A DNA stretch of 64,000 nucleotides from Paenibacillus xylanexedens (lineage in GTDB: Bacteria > Bacillota > Bacilli > Paenibacillales > Paenibacillaceae). A model generated the notes under the pieces. It was not told the DNA's origin, searched no databases, and worked only from the letters and a program-made list of their open reading frames with translations. The translations under genes and the position numbers were made by a program. The stretch is from positions 1-64,000 of the forward strand of contig NZ_VEIO01000011.1 of NCBI RefSeq assembly GCF_007680605.1, given 5' to 3'. Position 1 is the first letter of the stretch. Every line of letters begins with the position of its first letter. Below are positions 53,033-61,494 of this stretch, piece after piece.

Positions 53033-53872
53033 ATGGTGTGGAGAAATGTAAAATGGCCCATCTATCATCTGTTCGTTGCCGCACTTGCCCTCCTGATGCT
53101 CTACCCGGTGCTGTGGATGCTATTCAGTTCTTTCAAGGAGAGTCGCACGATTTTTGTGACGGCTGAAAGCCTGTTTCCTACCGAATGGATCTGGTCAAAC
53201 TATGTGGATGGCTGGAAAGGAACGGCTGGACGGCCGTTTATGGATTACATCACCAATTCACTGATCATAGTGGTGATCTCTACGATTGGGGCAGTGCTGT
53301 CCTCGTCCCTAATCGCGTTTGGTTTTGCCAGACTGAATTTCAAAGGGCGTACCTTCTGGTTCTCGCTGATGATGCTTACGCTGATGTTGCCGCATGACGT
53401 CGTACTGGTTCCGCAGTATATTATCTTTACCAAGCTGGGCTGGCTGAACACGATTCTGCCGATTGTTGTACCTACATTCTTCGGAATGCCGTTTTTCATC
53501 TTCCTGATGGTTCAGTTTATTCGCACGATTCCCAAAGAACTGGATGAGGCTGCGACCATTGATGGTTGTAACAAATTCAGGCTCTATATCCAGATTATCA
53601 TGCCACTGATCAAATCTTCGCTGGCAACAGCGGCAATCTTCTCCTTTTACTGGAGATGGGAAGACTTGCTCGGGCCGGTGCTGTATCTGAACTCGCCTGA
53701 CAAGTATACGGTATCGATGGCGCTCAAGATGTTCCTCGATAGTGAATCTGCCTCCAACTGGGGCGCGATGTTCGCGATGTCGATTGTCAGTCTGGTGCCG
53801 GTCGTGGCTGTATTCTTCATCTTCCAGAAACAGATTGTGCAAGGCATGAGCACGAGTGGTTTGAAGGGGTAA
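53033..53872 (+). CDS. ABC transporter permease (MalG/UgpE-type)
   Basis: A 279-residue permease with six transmembrane segments and the EAA loop LDEAATIDGCNKFRLYIQIIMPLIK. It begins 2 bp after the stop of the first permease, with GGAGGGAAG before the ATG, so the two are translated together. It works as the second half of the membrane channel. Confidence 0.92.
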   Translation: MVWRNVKWPIYHLFVAALALLMLYPVLWMLFSSFKESRTIFVTAESLFPTEWIWSNYVDGWKGTAGRPFMDYITNSLIIVVISTIGAVLSSSLIAFGFARLNFKGRTFWFSLMMLTLMLPHDVVLVPQYIIFTKLGWLNTILPIVVPTFFGMPFFIFLMVQFIRTIPKELDEAATIDGCNKFRLYIQIIMPLIKSSLATAAIFSFYWRWEDLLGPVLYLNSPDKYTVSMALKMFLDSESASNWGAMFAMSIVSLVPVVAVFFIFQKQIVQGMSTSGLKG

Positions 53873-53946
53873 CGAGGTGAGATATCGGAACATTCCCAAA
53901 TCAAGGTCGCATCAAACTAATAAGAATACGTGGAGGAGAAAAATTA

Positions 53947-55278
53947 GTGGATGCAGCAGACTTGGAAAACGCAGAACATACAGAACAAATAGAACAAGTT
54001 GATCAAAAGAGTGCCTCATGGAAGTTTAGTTTTGGTCCTATCATGGCTCAAGCTGATCATAGATCAGAAATCATATCGGAATCTACTTTAAACATGAGGA
54101 ATCCCGATAAGGAAGCTTACGAAGAAGGCATCCATACGAATGTAAGAAAAGCAGATGACTATGTGGCTGTTTCGTCTACAACGATATACGATGAGAGCCA
54201 AGGATTCGGATTCGAACCAGGTTCGCTGGTGTATGAAAAGCAGCGGGTTGAAGAGCAGGAAGCTGGGTCGCCTTCTTCAAAAGGGGTTTATCCTCCGCAA
54301 GGGCAGGCAACAATGTCTGCCCGCTTGCGTTCGAGCTTTTGCATTCCGCTGAAGGCATCATTTATCTTAGATGTACCCGACGGGACGTATCAGGTGCTAC
54401 TGATTGCCGGAGATGCGCTTGCGGATACAATCACGCGTGTCAAAGCGGGAGAAGGACGTCTGATGTTACCCACGATTCGCACGGTGGCCGGGCAATGCGC
54501 AGAAATGCGGTTTGCCGTTGTGGTTCGCAGGGGAAAGCTTCGCCTCACCTTCTCGGGACCTGCACCTCGGATCAATGCACTGGAAATAACGCTGGCTAAT
54601 CAAACGATGACCGTGTTTCTCGCGGGGGATTCAACGGTAACGGATCAGCCGGAGAGCGGATACCCGTATTGCGGCTGGGGACAATTACTGCCTGCACAGT
54701 TCAAACATGACGTGGCCGTGGATAACCATGCACAGTCAGGGCGAAGTTCCCGTAGTTTTATTCATGAAGGCCGCTTGGATGCGATCATGAAGCGAATGAA
54801 GCCGGATGACTTTTTATTCATTCAGTTTGGACATAACGATGAGAAGCCTGACCCGGAACGGGGGACAGATCCTTTCACCACCTATAAGCAGTATTTGAAA
54901 AAATATATCGATGCCGCACGCGAGGCTAAGGCACGTCCGGTGCTGATCACGCCTGTGCATCGCCGATACTTTGCGGAAGATGGCACATTGACCGATACGC
55001 ACGGCGATTATATTACCGCCGTGCGTCAACTTGCGGCCGATGAAGAGGTGCCGCTAATCGATCTCGCTGAACGTAGCCGCCTGATGTTTGAGCAGGCGGG
55101 TGAAGAAGGCACCAAAGATGATTTTATGTGGGTGCTACCCGGCGAGTATATCAACTTCCCCACAGGGATGGAAGATAACACACATTTTCAGGAGCGAGGC
55201 GCACGCCGCTTGGCAGAGCAGGTGACCGAAGCCATCCGCGAACTGCATTTACAGCCATTGCAGATGTACCTCAGATAA
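53947..55278 (+). CDS. Rhamnogalacturonan acetylesterase-like SGNH hydrolase (CE12)
   Basis: A 443-residue protein without a visible signal peptide. Residues 1 to about 210 include a beta-rich, galactose-binding-like region (SFCIPLKASFILDVPDGTYQVLLIAGD). The catalytic domain spans about 217-435, with block I FLAGDSTVTDQ (Ser near residue 225), HAQSGRSSRSF, block III QFGHNDEKPD and DNTHFQERGARR with Asp and His. These match RhgT/YesT-type enzymes that deacetylate rhamnogalacturonan I. The GTG start has GGAGGAG 8 bases upstream. Absence of a signal suggests that the enzyme acts on imported oligosaccharides. Confidence 0.85.
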   Translation: MDAADLENAEHTEQIEQVDQKSASWKFSFGPIMAQADHRSEIISESTLNMRNPDKEAYEEGIHTNVRKADDYVAVSSTTIYDESQGFGFEPGSLVYEKQRVEEQEAGSPSSKGVYPPQGQATMSARLRSSFCIPLKASFILDVPDGTYQVLLIAGDALADTITRVKAGEGRLMLPTIRTVAGQCAEMRFAVVVRRGKLRLTFSGPAPRINALEITLANQTMTVFLAGDSTVTDQPESGYPYCGWGQLLPAQFKHDVAVDNHAQSGRSSRSFIHEGRLDAIMKRMKPDDFLFIQFGHNDEKPDPERGTDPFTTYKQYLKKYIDAAREAKARPVLITPVHRRYFAEDGTLTDTHGDYITAVRQLAADEEVPLIDLAERSRLMFEQAGEEGTKDDFMWVLPGEYINFPTGMEDNTHFQERGARRLAEQVTEAIRELHLQPLQMYLR

Positions 55279-55416
55279 GAGCAAAAGTAGCAGGTAAGGA
55301 ACAAACTGTTTTGGTGAGGTTCTAATTATTAAGTTACTGAGATTTGATACCGCAGGATTTTAAGTCCTGTGCGTCTGAGAGTTAACTTAAACTGCAGCTG
55401 CAACTGTTAAAAGATA

Positions 55417-55651
55417 AAACGCGAGTTGAGCGAAGCAACAAGCAATAAAAGTGGCCCAGCGAAGCGAAGGCCATGCCTTTTAAAAGCAGTAGAGGGTGAG
55501 CGAGGCAGCGAGGGGGGCGGAATCGGGAAAAGGGAGCGAAGCGCCCGCGTTTGGCACGGGATTTCCCCCTTGGAGGGGGAATAAAAGAAATCCCGGACCA
55601 ATGAGCGGCCCGAAAGCCGATCCGCGCACTGAGCGTCTGCCCGCGAGCCAC
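55417..55651. repeat. 235-bp direct repeat, copy 1
   Basis: The segment from AAACGCGAGTTGAGCGAAGC to CGCGAGCCAC is repeated almost exactly 250 bp later. It holds the hairpin CGGGATTTC..GAAATCCCG with an inner CCCCC-TTGGA-GGGGG stem, and other GC-rich palindromic parts. No plausible gene lies in it; the minus-strand frames found here have no ribosome binding site. Confidence 0.9.
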
Positions 55652-55666
55652 CGAGGGGTTTAAATG

Positions 55667-55899
55667 AAACGCGAGTTCAGCGAAGCAACGAGCGCAAAAA
55701 GTGGCCCAACGAAGCGAAGGCCATGCCTTTTAAAAGCAGTAGAGGGTGAGCGAGGCAGCGAGGAGGGCGGAATCGGGAAAAGGGAGCAAAGCGCCCGCGT
55801 TTGGCACGGGATTTCCCCCTTGGAGGGGAATAGAAGAAATCCCGGACCAACAGCGGCCCAAAGCCCGATCCGCCCACCGAGCGTCCGCCCGCGAGCCAC
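55667..55899. repeat. 235-bp direct repeat, copy 2
   Basis: Nearly identical to copy 1, with a few base changes and short indels (for example AGCAAAGC for AGCGAAGC, and one G fewer in the hairpin). It retains the CGGGATTTC..GAAATCCCG hairpin. The end lies about 40 bp before the ribosome binding site of the next gene, so it falls inside that gene's 5' region. Confidence 0.9.
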
Positions 55900-55951
55900 G
55901 TAATAGGTTTTAACTAGCACCATCTTCGCAATGAGCGAAAGGAGGAGAATC

Positions 55952-56347
55952 ATGTCAGATCAATCAAGCCTTCCGAAATCCTCATCCCACGGTCATACGT
56001 ACTGGGTTATCCCAGACGGGTACATCCCGCCGGATAGCTCAGGTGCACTGGAGAGTCATGAGAGCATCTGTGTGTTAAACACGGAGGGTGAGGATGCAAC
56101 GCTGGAGATTACAATTTACTTTGAAGACCGCGATCCGCTGGAACATATCCAAGCTGAAGTCCCGGCTAAAAGAACAAAACATATCCGTACCGCATCGCTA
56201 CGTGCCGGGGAAGAAAGCATCCCTTCCGGTGTACCCTATGCCATCACGGTTTCAAGTAATGTACCCGTCATTATTCAGTACAGCCGCCTGGATACAACCC
56301 AGCCGGAACTGGCCTTAATGAGTGTCATGGCGTACCCTTTGGCATAA
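55952..56347 (+). CDS. Sensory rhodopsin transducer (ASRT) family protein
   Basis: A 131-residue beta-sandwich protein. WVIPDGYIPPDSSG, SHESICVLNTEGEDATLEITIYFED, VPAKRTKHIRT and VPVIIQYSRLDTTQPELALMSVMAYPLA match the Anabaena sensory rhodopsin transducer family closely. No rhodopsin gene is near. Homologues in non-phototrophic bacteria may have carbohydrate- or DNA-related roles, which are not settled. The position beside the rhamnogalacturonan locus fits the former. ATG at 55952 follows AAAGGAGGAG. Confidence 0.88.
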   Translation: MSDQSSLPKSSSHGHTYWVIPDGYIPPDSSGALESHESICVLNTEGEDATLEITIYFEDRDPLEHIQAEVPAKRTKHIRTASLRAGEESIPSGVPYAITVSSNVPVIIQYSRLDTTQPELALMSVMAYPLA

Positions 56348-56411
56348 ACGAAGTGAGCCAACAAAAAATAAATGATTGTTGTGCGTTGTCTTAATCATCT
56401 TGCCACGCTAA

Positions 56412-56462
56412 CAAGCACTGACCAAGCACTGACCAAGCACTGACCAAGCACTGACCAAGCAC
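56412..56462. repeat. 11-bp tandem repeat (about 4.6 copies)
   Basis: The unit CAAGCACTGAC is repeated at 56412, 56423, 56434 and 56445, with a partial copy at 56456-56462. It lies just before the terminator of the ger operon. No known function; a simple slippage repeat is likely. Confidence 0.9.
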
Positions 56463-56464
56463 AG

Positions 56465-56512
56465 AAAGACCTGTAATCTGCATCTGGTTTGATGCCGGTT
56501 TACAGGTCTTTG
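56465..56512. terminator. Bidirectional terminator between the ASRT-family gene and the ger operon
   Basis: The perfect arms AAAGACCTGTAA and TTACAGGTCTTT enclose a 23-base loop. It can stop transcription from both sides. Confidence 0.8.
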
Positions 56513-56521
56513 CTCTTCGGT

Positions 56522-57676
56522 TTACTCCCCATATTTATAAGTACTGGCATTTAGAATCTTCACGTCGACCTCAACTTTGCCGAGGTGAATACGAGCAAGA
56601 GGTTCTGCCCGCTGGGCAACCTCAGCTCTCCACCAATCGGGATGATGCCGGTAGAGATGCTCTACAAGACCGAATGAATCTACATTCCGTGCTTTGGTTG
56701 TGGCAAATGTGCTCCGAATTTGAGCTTCCATCTGCTTGCCTGCCTCTTGCTCCATTACACGGGGAGAACGAAAAGAGCCATGATCCTCAGCAATCGAACC
56801 TTTCACTGAAGTGAACAGATCAAAGGTGATACCGCTAGCACTTTTTTTCGCCTTTATACGCGTTTTGGGTTTGTGAAGAGTCAGTGTAAGGTCAGGAGTA
56901 CTGCCATGCTTCCCATAAACATACAGCGGATATTGGTACACATGGTCATAATTCACGTAACGGGTGCCGTCTGCTTCGGCACCAGAGACTTTCCCCTGAC
57001 TTTTTCCATTGCTCACGACGTAAAATCCATCCATTCGAATTAGCGGCGGGGTCTCTTCGCCGTTATGCCATGTCTGATTTTTAGTGGAAACGGAAGGCAG
57101 CAACACCACAGATGCAGGTTCTCTCAGACTATCAAGTAACTGATGCAGGCGAATGGGCTCATACCCGGAATGCTGCCTGTACAATCTCATCGGTTCGAAC
57201 AACTCAATCGTTTGAGCCGATTGGTTCAGGATCGCGGAGGGAGAGAGCAAAGTGGACAGATCTTGTTCTGTCGCATAGATCCATGGTGTATATCGCAGTT
57301 GTCCGGAATGAAGTAACGTGTTAAAAACATCCTCCAGTCGCCCTTCCAACGCATTTTTGGATAGCACAATTGCTTTCACGTGAGTCCACAACGTTTGTTG
57401 CTGCGATGTCTCGTACAGATTGTTGATTGCCATACTTAACGTTGTGCCGGTGCCTTTTCCAATCCAGATCTGACTACCTTCTCTTGGTGTCGGCCCTTCC
57501 TGCTTTGCAATGCTGGAAAAATCGATTAACTGGGCGTACGTCGTATATTGATTATCCGCATAATCGATGCCAATGGCTGTAATAAAGTTAATGCTTTGCA
57601 CTTCCTTGGAATCCCAGCATCCTGTCAGCAGCATGACACAAACTGCAACAATGCTACTTACGCAAGTCCATCTCAT
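56522..57676 (-). CDS. Ger(x)C family spore germination lipoprotein (GerAC-like)
   Basis: A 384-residue lipoprotein. The signal ends LLTGC-WDSKEVQ with the lipid-modified Cys. The family start WDSKEVQSINFITAIGIDYADNQYTTYAQLIDFSSI and the C-terminal LVEHLYRHHPDWWRAEVAQRAEPLARIHLGKVEVDVKI are typical. The start is the ATG that overlaps the gerA stop codon in TGATG. GerAC-type subunits sit on the outer face of the spore inner membrane and form a nutrient receptor with the A and B subunits. Confidence 0.93.
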   Translation of the reverse strand: MRWTCVSSIVAVCVMLLTGCWDSKEVQSINFITAIGIDYADNQYTTYAQLIDFSSIAKQEGPTPREGSQIWIGKGTGTTLSMAINNLYETSQQQTLWTHVKAIVLSKNALEGRLEDVFNTLLHSGQLRYTPWIYATEQDLSTLLSPSAILNQSAQTIELFEPMRLYRQHSGYEPIRLHQLLDSLREPASVVLLPSVSTKNQTWHNGEETPPLIRMDGFYVVSNGKSQGKVSGAEADGTRYVNYDHVYQYPLYVYGKHGSTPDLTLTLHKPKTRIKAKKSASGITFDLFTSVKGSIAEDHGSFRSPRVMEQEAGKQMEAQIRSTFATTKARNVDSFGLVEHLYRHHPDWWRAEVAQRAEPLARIHLGKVEVDVKILNASTYKYGE

Positions 57677-59151
57677 CAAGGTTTGTCCTTATGGCGGGTA
57701 GAATCCTGTGTGCGTAATACAGCTGGGCGTTTGGTGCGTGTCATGGAAGGTGGCATCGATACGGCCTGTGTGAAATCTCCTGGAATGTAAGGGGATACAG
57801 GGGAGAGGTAGGATACGCCGTAACACTCCAGAGATACGAGATGAACTAACAGGGCAAACAGAGCAACCATAAATCCGAATAACCCCAAGATCGAAGAAGC
57901 AATTAACATTCCGATGCGAACCTGGGATGTGGCTCCCCCCAGAACCGTATTCACCAGAATGTAGCTGGAGATGACGGAGATCGCTACCGTGACAATTATA
58001 GTGGGAGATGTAATTCCGGCACGAATGGCTGCATCCCCGATAATTAAGCCACCGACTACGCTGACGGTCTGTCCCAATGCACGCGGTAGCCTTCTTCCAG
58101 CCTCATTGAACAGTTCAAACATAAAGATCATTAGGAAAGCTTCAAGCGTAACCGGCATGGGCAATCCCATCCGCGTTCCTGCGATCGTTGCGAGCAGGGG
58201 CAGTGGAATCTGCTCCAGATTAAAGCTGGTCAGACCGATGTAGAAGGCCGGAAAAAAACAGGCAATGAGCAGCCCGGCAATTCGTAATATCCGTTCAAAG
58301 GTCACGATGAAAAAGGGAGTGCTCTCGTCTTCAGGTGATTTTAACTGATTGAACAGTGTTGTCGGTGCGATGACGGCTACAGGTGACCCATCCGTGAGCA
58401 CAGCAAAGCGTCCGTTAATTAAAGAGTCTGCGACATAGTCCGGACGTTCAGAATTATCTGTAAGCGGAAAGATGCTTCGCACGCCTCCCATGACCGCGCG
58501 TTCCATGATGGACGTGCCCATGATTCCGTCGACGTTAATCTGATTCAGATTGCTACGAGCAGTCTCTAGAATTTCGGGGTTAATTATATCTCTTACATAT
58601 AAGAGACCGATCGTTGTCTGTGTGCGGTCTCCTTTTATAATTTTCTCATAACACATGGATGATGTTTTCAATCGTTTGCGAACCAAGGCGATGTTCGTGG
58701 ACAGCTCTTCGGTGAAACCGTCGCGCGGTCCTTTTACGGATGTCTCGATGGCAGACTCTTCTGGGGTGCGTCCCGGAATATTGGCAATATCCAGACTGCA
58801 AGCCTGTACACCATTTTCAAAAATAAGTAGAAGCTGCCCGCTAAACAGAAGCATGTTTATGTTTTGGAGATCAGAAATATCATCTATGGGTTTCAGGGTT
58901 AACCCAAGCTCCTTGGGTACAGCCTCTTCCATAATCAATGTATGTTTTTCTAACCGTGGAATGATAAATTGATTGATTTGTTTACTGTCCACCAGCCCGT
59001 CGCAATAGAGCAGAATGACAGAACGAACAGTCTCATCTTGGGCAGAAAATGTCTGAATGACCACATCGGCGCAGGATTCAAAATTTTTTCTCAGGGAGGC
59101 AAGCATGGTTTCATAGGATGTTGTGTCAATCGGGTGTTTCTTCTTCTCCAT
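57676..59151 (-). CDS. Spore germination protein GerA-type (A subunit)
   Basis: A 491-residue membrane protein with a soluble N-terminal half of about 260 residues (SCADVVIQTFSAQDETVRSVILLYCDGLVDSKQINQFII; GTSIMERAVMGGVRSIFPLTDNSERPD) and five or six transmembrane segments after that (APTTLFNQLKSPEDE, RGLLIACFFPAFYIGLTSFN-like segments, GGLIIGDAAIRAGITSPTIIVTVA). It is a typical GerAA/GerKA homologue. ATG at 59151 has GAGGAGG upstream. The C-terminus overlaps gerC, and the N-terminus overlaps the B-subunit gene by 26 bp. Confidence 0.95.
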   Translation of the reverse strand: MEKKKHPIDTTSYETMLASLRKNFESCADVVIQTFSAQDETVRSVILLYCDGLVDSKQINQFIIPRLEKHTLIMEEAVPKELGLTLKPIDDISDLQNINMLLFSGQLLLIFENGVQACSLDIANIPGRTPEESAIETSVKGPRDGFTEELSTNIALVRKRLKTSSMCYEKIIKGDRTQTTIGLLYVRDIINPEILETARSNLNQINVDGIMGTSIMERAVMGGVRSIFPLTDNSERPDYVADSLINGRFAVLTDGSPVAVIAPTTLFNQLKSPEDESTPFFIVTFERILRIAGLLIACFFPAFYIGLTSFNLEQIPLPLLATIAGTRMGLPMPVTLEAFLMIFMFELFNEAGRRLPRALGQTVSVVGGLIIGDAAIRAGITSPTIIVTVAISVISSYILVNTVLGGATSQVRIGMLIASSILGLFGFMVALFALLVHLVSLECYGVSYLSPVSPYIPGDFTQAVSMPPSMTRTKRPAVLRTQDSTRHKDKP

Positions 59152-60241
59152 GGTGATATTTCCTCCTCTGCTGGCGTGAATGGATGAAGGCAACGATCGT
59201 TGCCAGAACCGCAAATCCGCTCAGATACACGAGATTATATGGAAAGATGTAATCAACCAAAATTTTCACGAAAGTCATATCGTCCAGAGGATATAGCATG
59301 GATAGAATAAAAAATGTAGCCAAAGACGCACAAGTGACCATCCTTCTGGAAGTGCTCTTAATATTCCAAATTTCTACCACAATATACATGGCCAGACTAA
59401 TCCGGGTGAATGAACCTGCGAGCCACTGATAGATGGAAAAGAAATCGGTCTGCGCAATATATTTGCCCAAGGAGGCGATGCGCCACTCTTCGAAGGCCGG
59501 ATACCTCATTTTGGCCGCTTCGTTCGGATTAAACTCTACAATTGCCCCGATGAGCGGGCCTGCGGTCAAACCAATAATAATAAGCGCAAGCATTAGATAC
59601 TGCCATAGCTTGATACGATTGGCAAGGTGAGGCTGAATGTACCAGAGGAAGAGGAGTTCAAACATGCCCGCGAGACAGTACACCATGCCATGAATTACAG
59701 GTGACCATCCATGCTCCAACACAGGCAACATCCGGCTGTAATCTTTGTACGGGGAATTGACAATCGCAACATAGAAACCGAGCAGCACGACAAGCGGCAG
59801 AATCAGTCCGGCTGTAAAGGCAAGCGAACGCATGCCCTTATAGGCAGCATATCCGCATAAAGTCATGAGTGCGATCGTTGTAGCGATCACAGGCGTTTCG
59901 GTCAGATAGTTCGTTTTGGCCCAAGTGGTGGTATCACGTAACGTAAAGTAGATGGTACATAGAAAAAAGAGACTGTTTCCCACCCGCAGTAGCAAACCCA
60001 CGGGTTTACCGAGATGAGAAGACAGCCAATCATGCAGATTTTGATGTTGTAAGAAGCGGGAGACAAAAGCAAGCATACATGCAAAAAGAACCAGCGGTCC
60101 GGTCGATAAAAGCACGGAAATCCACGAGTCCCTTTTGGCTGCACTCAGAAGAGATGGAATAATTAATACATGGTTGATAAGGCCTACGGATAACATGATT
60201 AACATCATGGCTTGCAAGAACGAAGGTTGCGTACGCTTCAT
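59126..60241 (-). CDS. Spore germination protein GerB-type (B subunit, APC-type permease)
   Basis: A 371-residue membrane protein with ten likely transmembrane segments and the GerAB/ArcD/ProY signature (FLQAMMLIMLSVGLINHVLIIPSLLSAAKRDSWISVLLS at the N-terminus). The B subunits bind the germinant; the ligand here is unknown. The ATG follows AAAGGGAG. It heads the operon in the order B-A-C, which differs from the A-B-C order of the Bacillus gerA operon. Confidence 0.95.
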   Translation of the reverse strand: MKRTQPSFLQAMMLIMLSVGLINHVLIIPSLLSAAKRDSWISVLLSTGPLVLFACMLAFVSRFLQHQNLHDWLSSHLGKPVGLLLRVGNSLFFLCTIYFTLRDTTTWAKTNYLTETPVIATTIALMTLCGYAAYKGMRSLAFTAGLILPLVVLLGFYVAIVNSPYKDYSRMLPVLEHGWSPVIHGMVYCLAGMFELLFLWYIQPHLANRIKLWQYLMLALIIIGLTAGPLIGAIVEFNPNEAAKMRYPAFEEWRIASLGKYIAQTDFFSIYQWLAGSFTRISLAMYIVVEIWNIKSTSRRMVTCASLATFFILSMLYPLDDMTFVKILVDYIFPYNLVYLSGFAVLATIVAFIHSRQQRRKYHHGEEETPD

Positions 60242-60402
60242 GCTGAGGAACTCCCTTTCAGAGTAGAGTATCCTCAGCAGTGTTAACGTGTTTGGGAAGC
60301 TTCATACAGGATCTCTATATCATCAAATCGAAATACCGTACAATCATCGCCTTACGCATTTCGAGCATTGTTCCTTTTGCGGTGTTTCTGGCATGACGGG
60401 TA

Positions 60403-61338
60403 TCATGCTTTGGCATGACTGACCAGCTCACGTTTGCGACCACTCATGTTGGTGCCAAGTACACCGATGATGATCAGAATCGCACCTACATAGTGATAAC
60501 TCTGAACAGGCTCATGTAGAATCAGTGCACCGCCTGCGATGGAAATGAGTGTAGACAGATTACTGAACACACTGACACGTGAAGCCTCCAGATGAGTCAA
60601 GGCGTAGCTGGACAGCAGGGTGGATACCATGGTAGATAAGATAGCCAGATAAGCGAGTGCACTCAGGTAGGACAGATCTCCAAGCGGTTGAACATAATCA
60701 GCCATTGAGCCCGTAAATGCATGGCGTATTAGTGCAATCGCATTAAACACAACACACCCTACCATTAAGGTCACCCAGGTCAGTTCCAGCGGTTTATATT
60801 GCCGAGTAAGTGGTCTGGCCAGTACCCCGTATCCTGCAAAACTGATGGCTGATAGAACCAGTAGCACAATGCCTTGCATATTACTCATCGACATGCCGCT
60901 GCCTTTCATGGCAAAGATAAAGATGACACCAGCGACAGAAAGGAGCAGAGACATTTTTTGCACAATAGACGTATGTTCCTTCAGAAAGACCGAGGCCAGA
61001 ACAAGGGTGAACACAGGCACCATCGCCTGAATAATTCCCGCTTCCGAAGAATTGGAGGTTACCAGTCCGAAGGCTTGAAAGGCAAAGAAGAGCACAGGCG
61101 AGAGTAGTCCTAGCGGAATGATTCGCCACAGGTCGGCTATACGGAGATTGATTTTAATCCAGCCGAACAGCACAGGAATGCTGACCACAATGAGTGACAG
61201 AGCGAAGCGGTGTGCGAGCACATCGAGGGGATGAGCAATAGTAACGGTCATTTTAACAAATAAAAAAGATAGTCCGATAATGGCGGCGTAAACAACAGCT
61301 GCAATATAAGCGTAGGTTCGGTTGCGTGTAGTATTCAT
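60403..61338 (-). CDS. EamA/DMT family transporter
   Basis: A 311-residue membrane protein with ten transmembrane segments in two EamA repeats (about residues 10-140 and 155-300), a pattern of the drug/metabolite exporter superfamily. The ATG has GGAGGTAAAAG before it. It is divergent from the MocR-type regulator, a common arrangement for regulators that control an adjacent exporter. The substrate is unknown. Confidence 0.92.
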   Translation of the reverse strand: MNTTRNRTYAYIAAVVYAAIIGLSFLFVKMTVTIAHPLDVLAHRFALSLIVVSIPVLFGWIKINLRIADLWRIIPLGLLSPVLFFAFQAFGLVTSNSSEAGIIQAMVPVFTLVLASVFLKEHTSIVQKMSLLLSVAGVIFIFAMKGSGMSMSNMQGIVLLVLSAISFAGYGVLARPLTRQYKPLELTWVTLMVGCVVFNAIALIRHAFTGSMADYVQPLGDLSYLSALAYLAILSTMVSTLLSSYALTHLEASRVSVFSNLSTLISIAGGALILHEPVQSYHYVGAILIIIGVLGTNMSGRKRELVSHAKA

Positions 61339-61494
61339 TCCTTTTACCTCCAGTAATGCGATATGAACTAGATTTACTGTTACCTATCAAGCGATGGAAC
61401 ATATTAGCCTTATTTAATATACTTCTACATCCGCTGTGCTACAATACAGAAAACAAACGATTGTACCGGTACAGTTTTGTGGATAAGGGGTGGA

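Noticed and set aside
55382..55953. Minus-strand frames in the 235-bp repeats
   Set aside because: They are paired because the DNA is duplicated, have no ribosome binding site, and run through strong hairpins.
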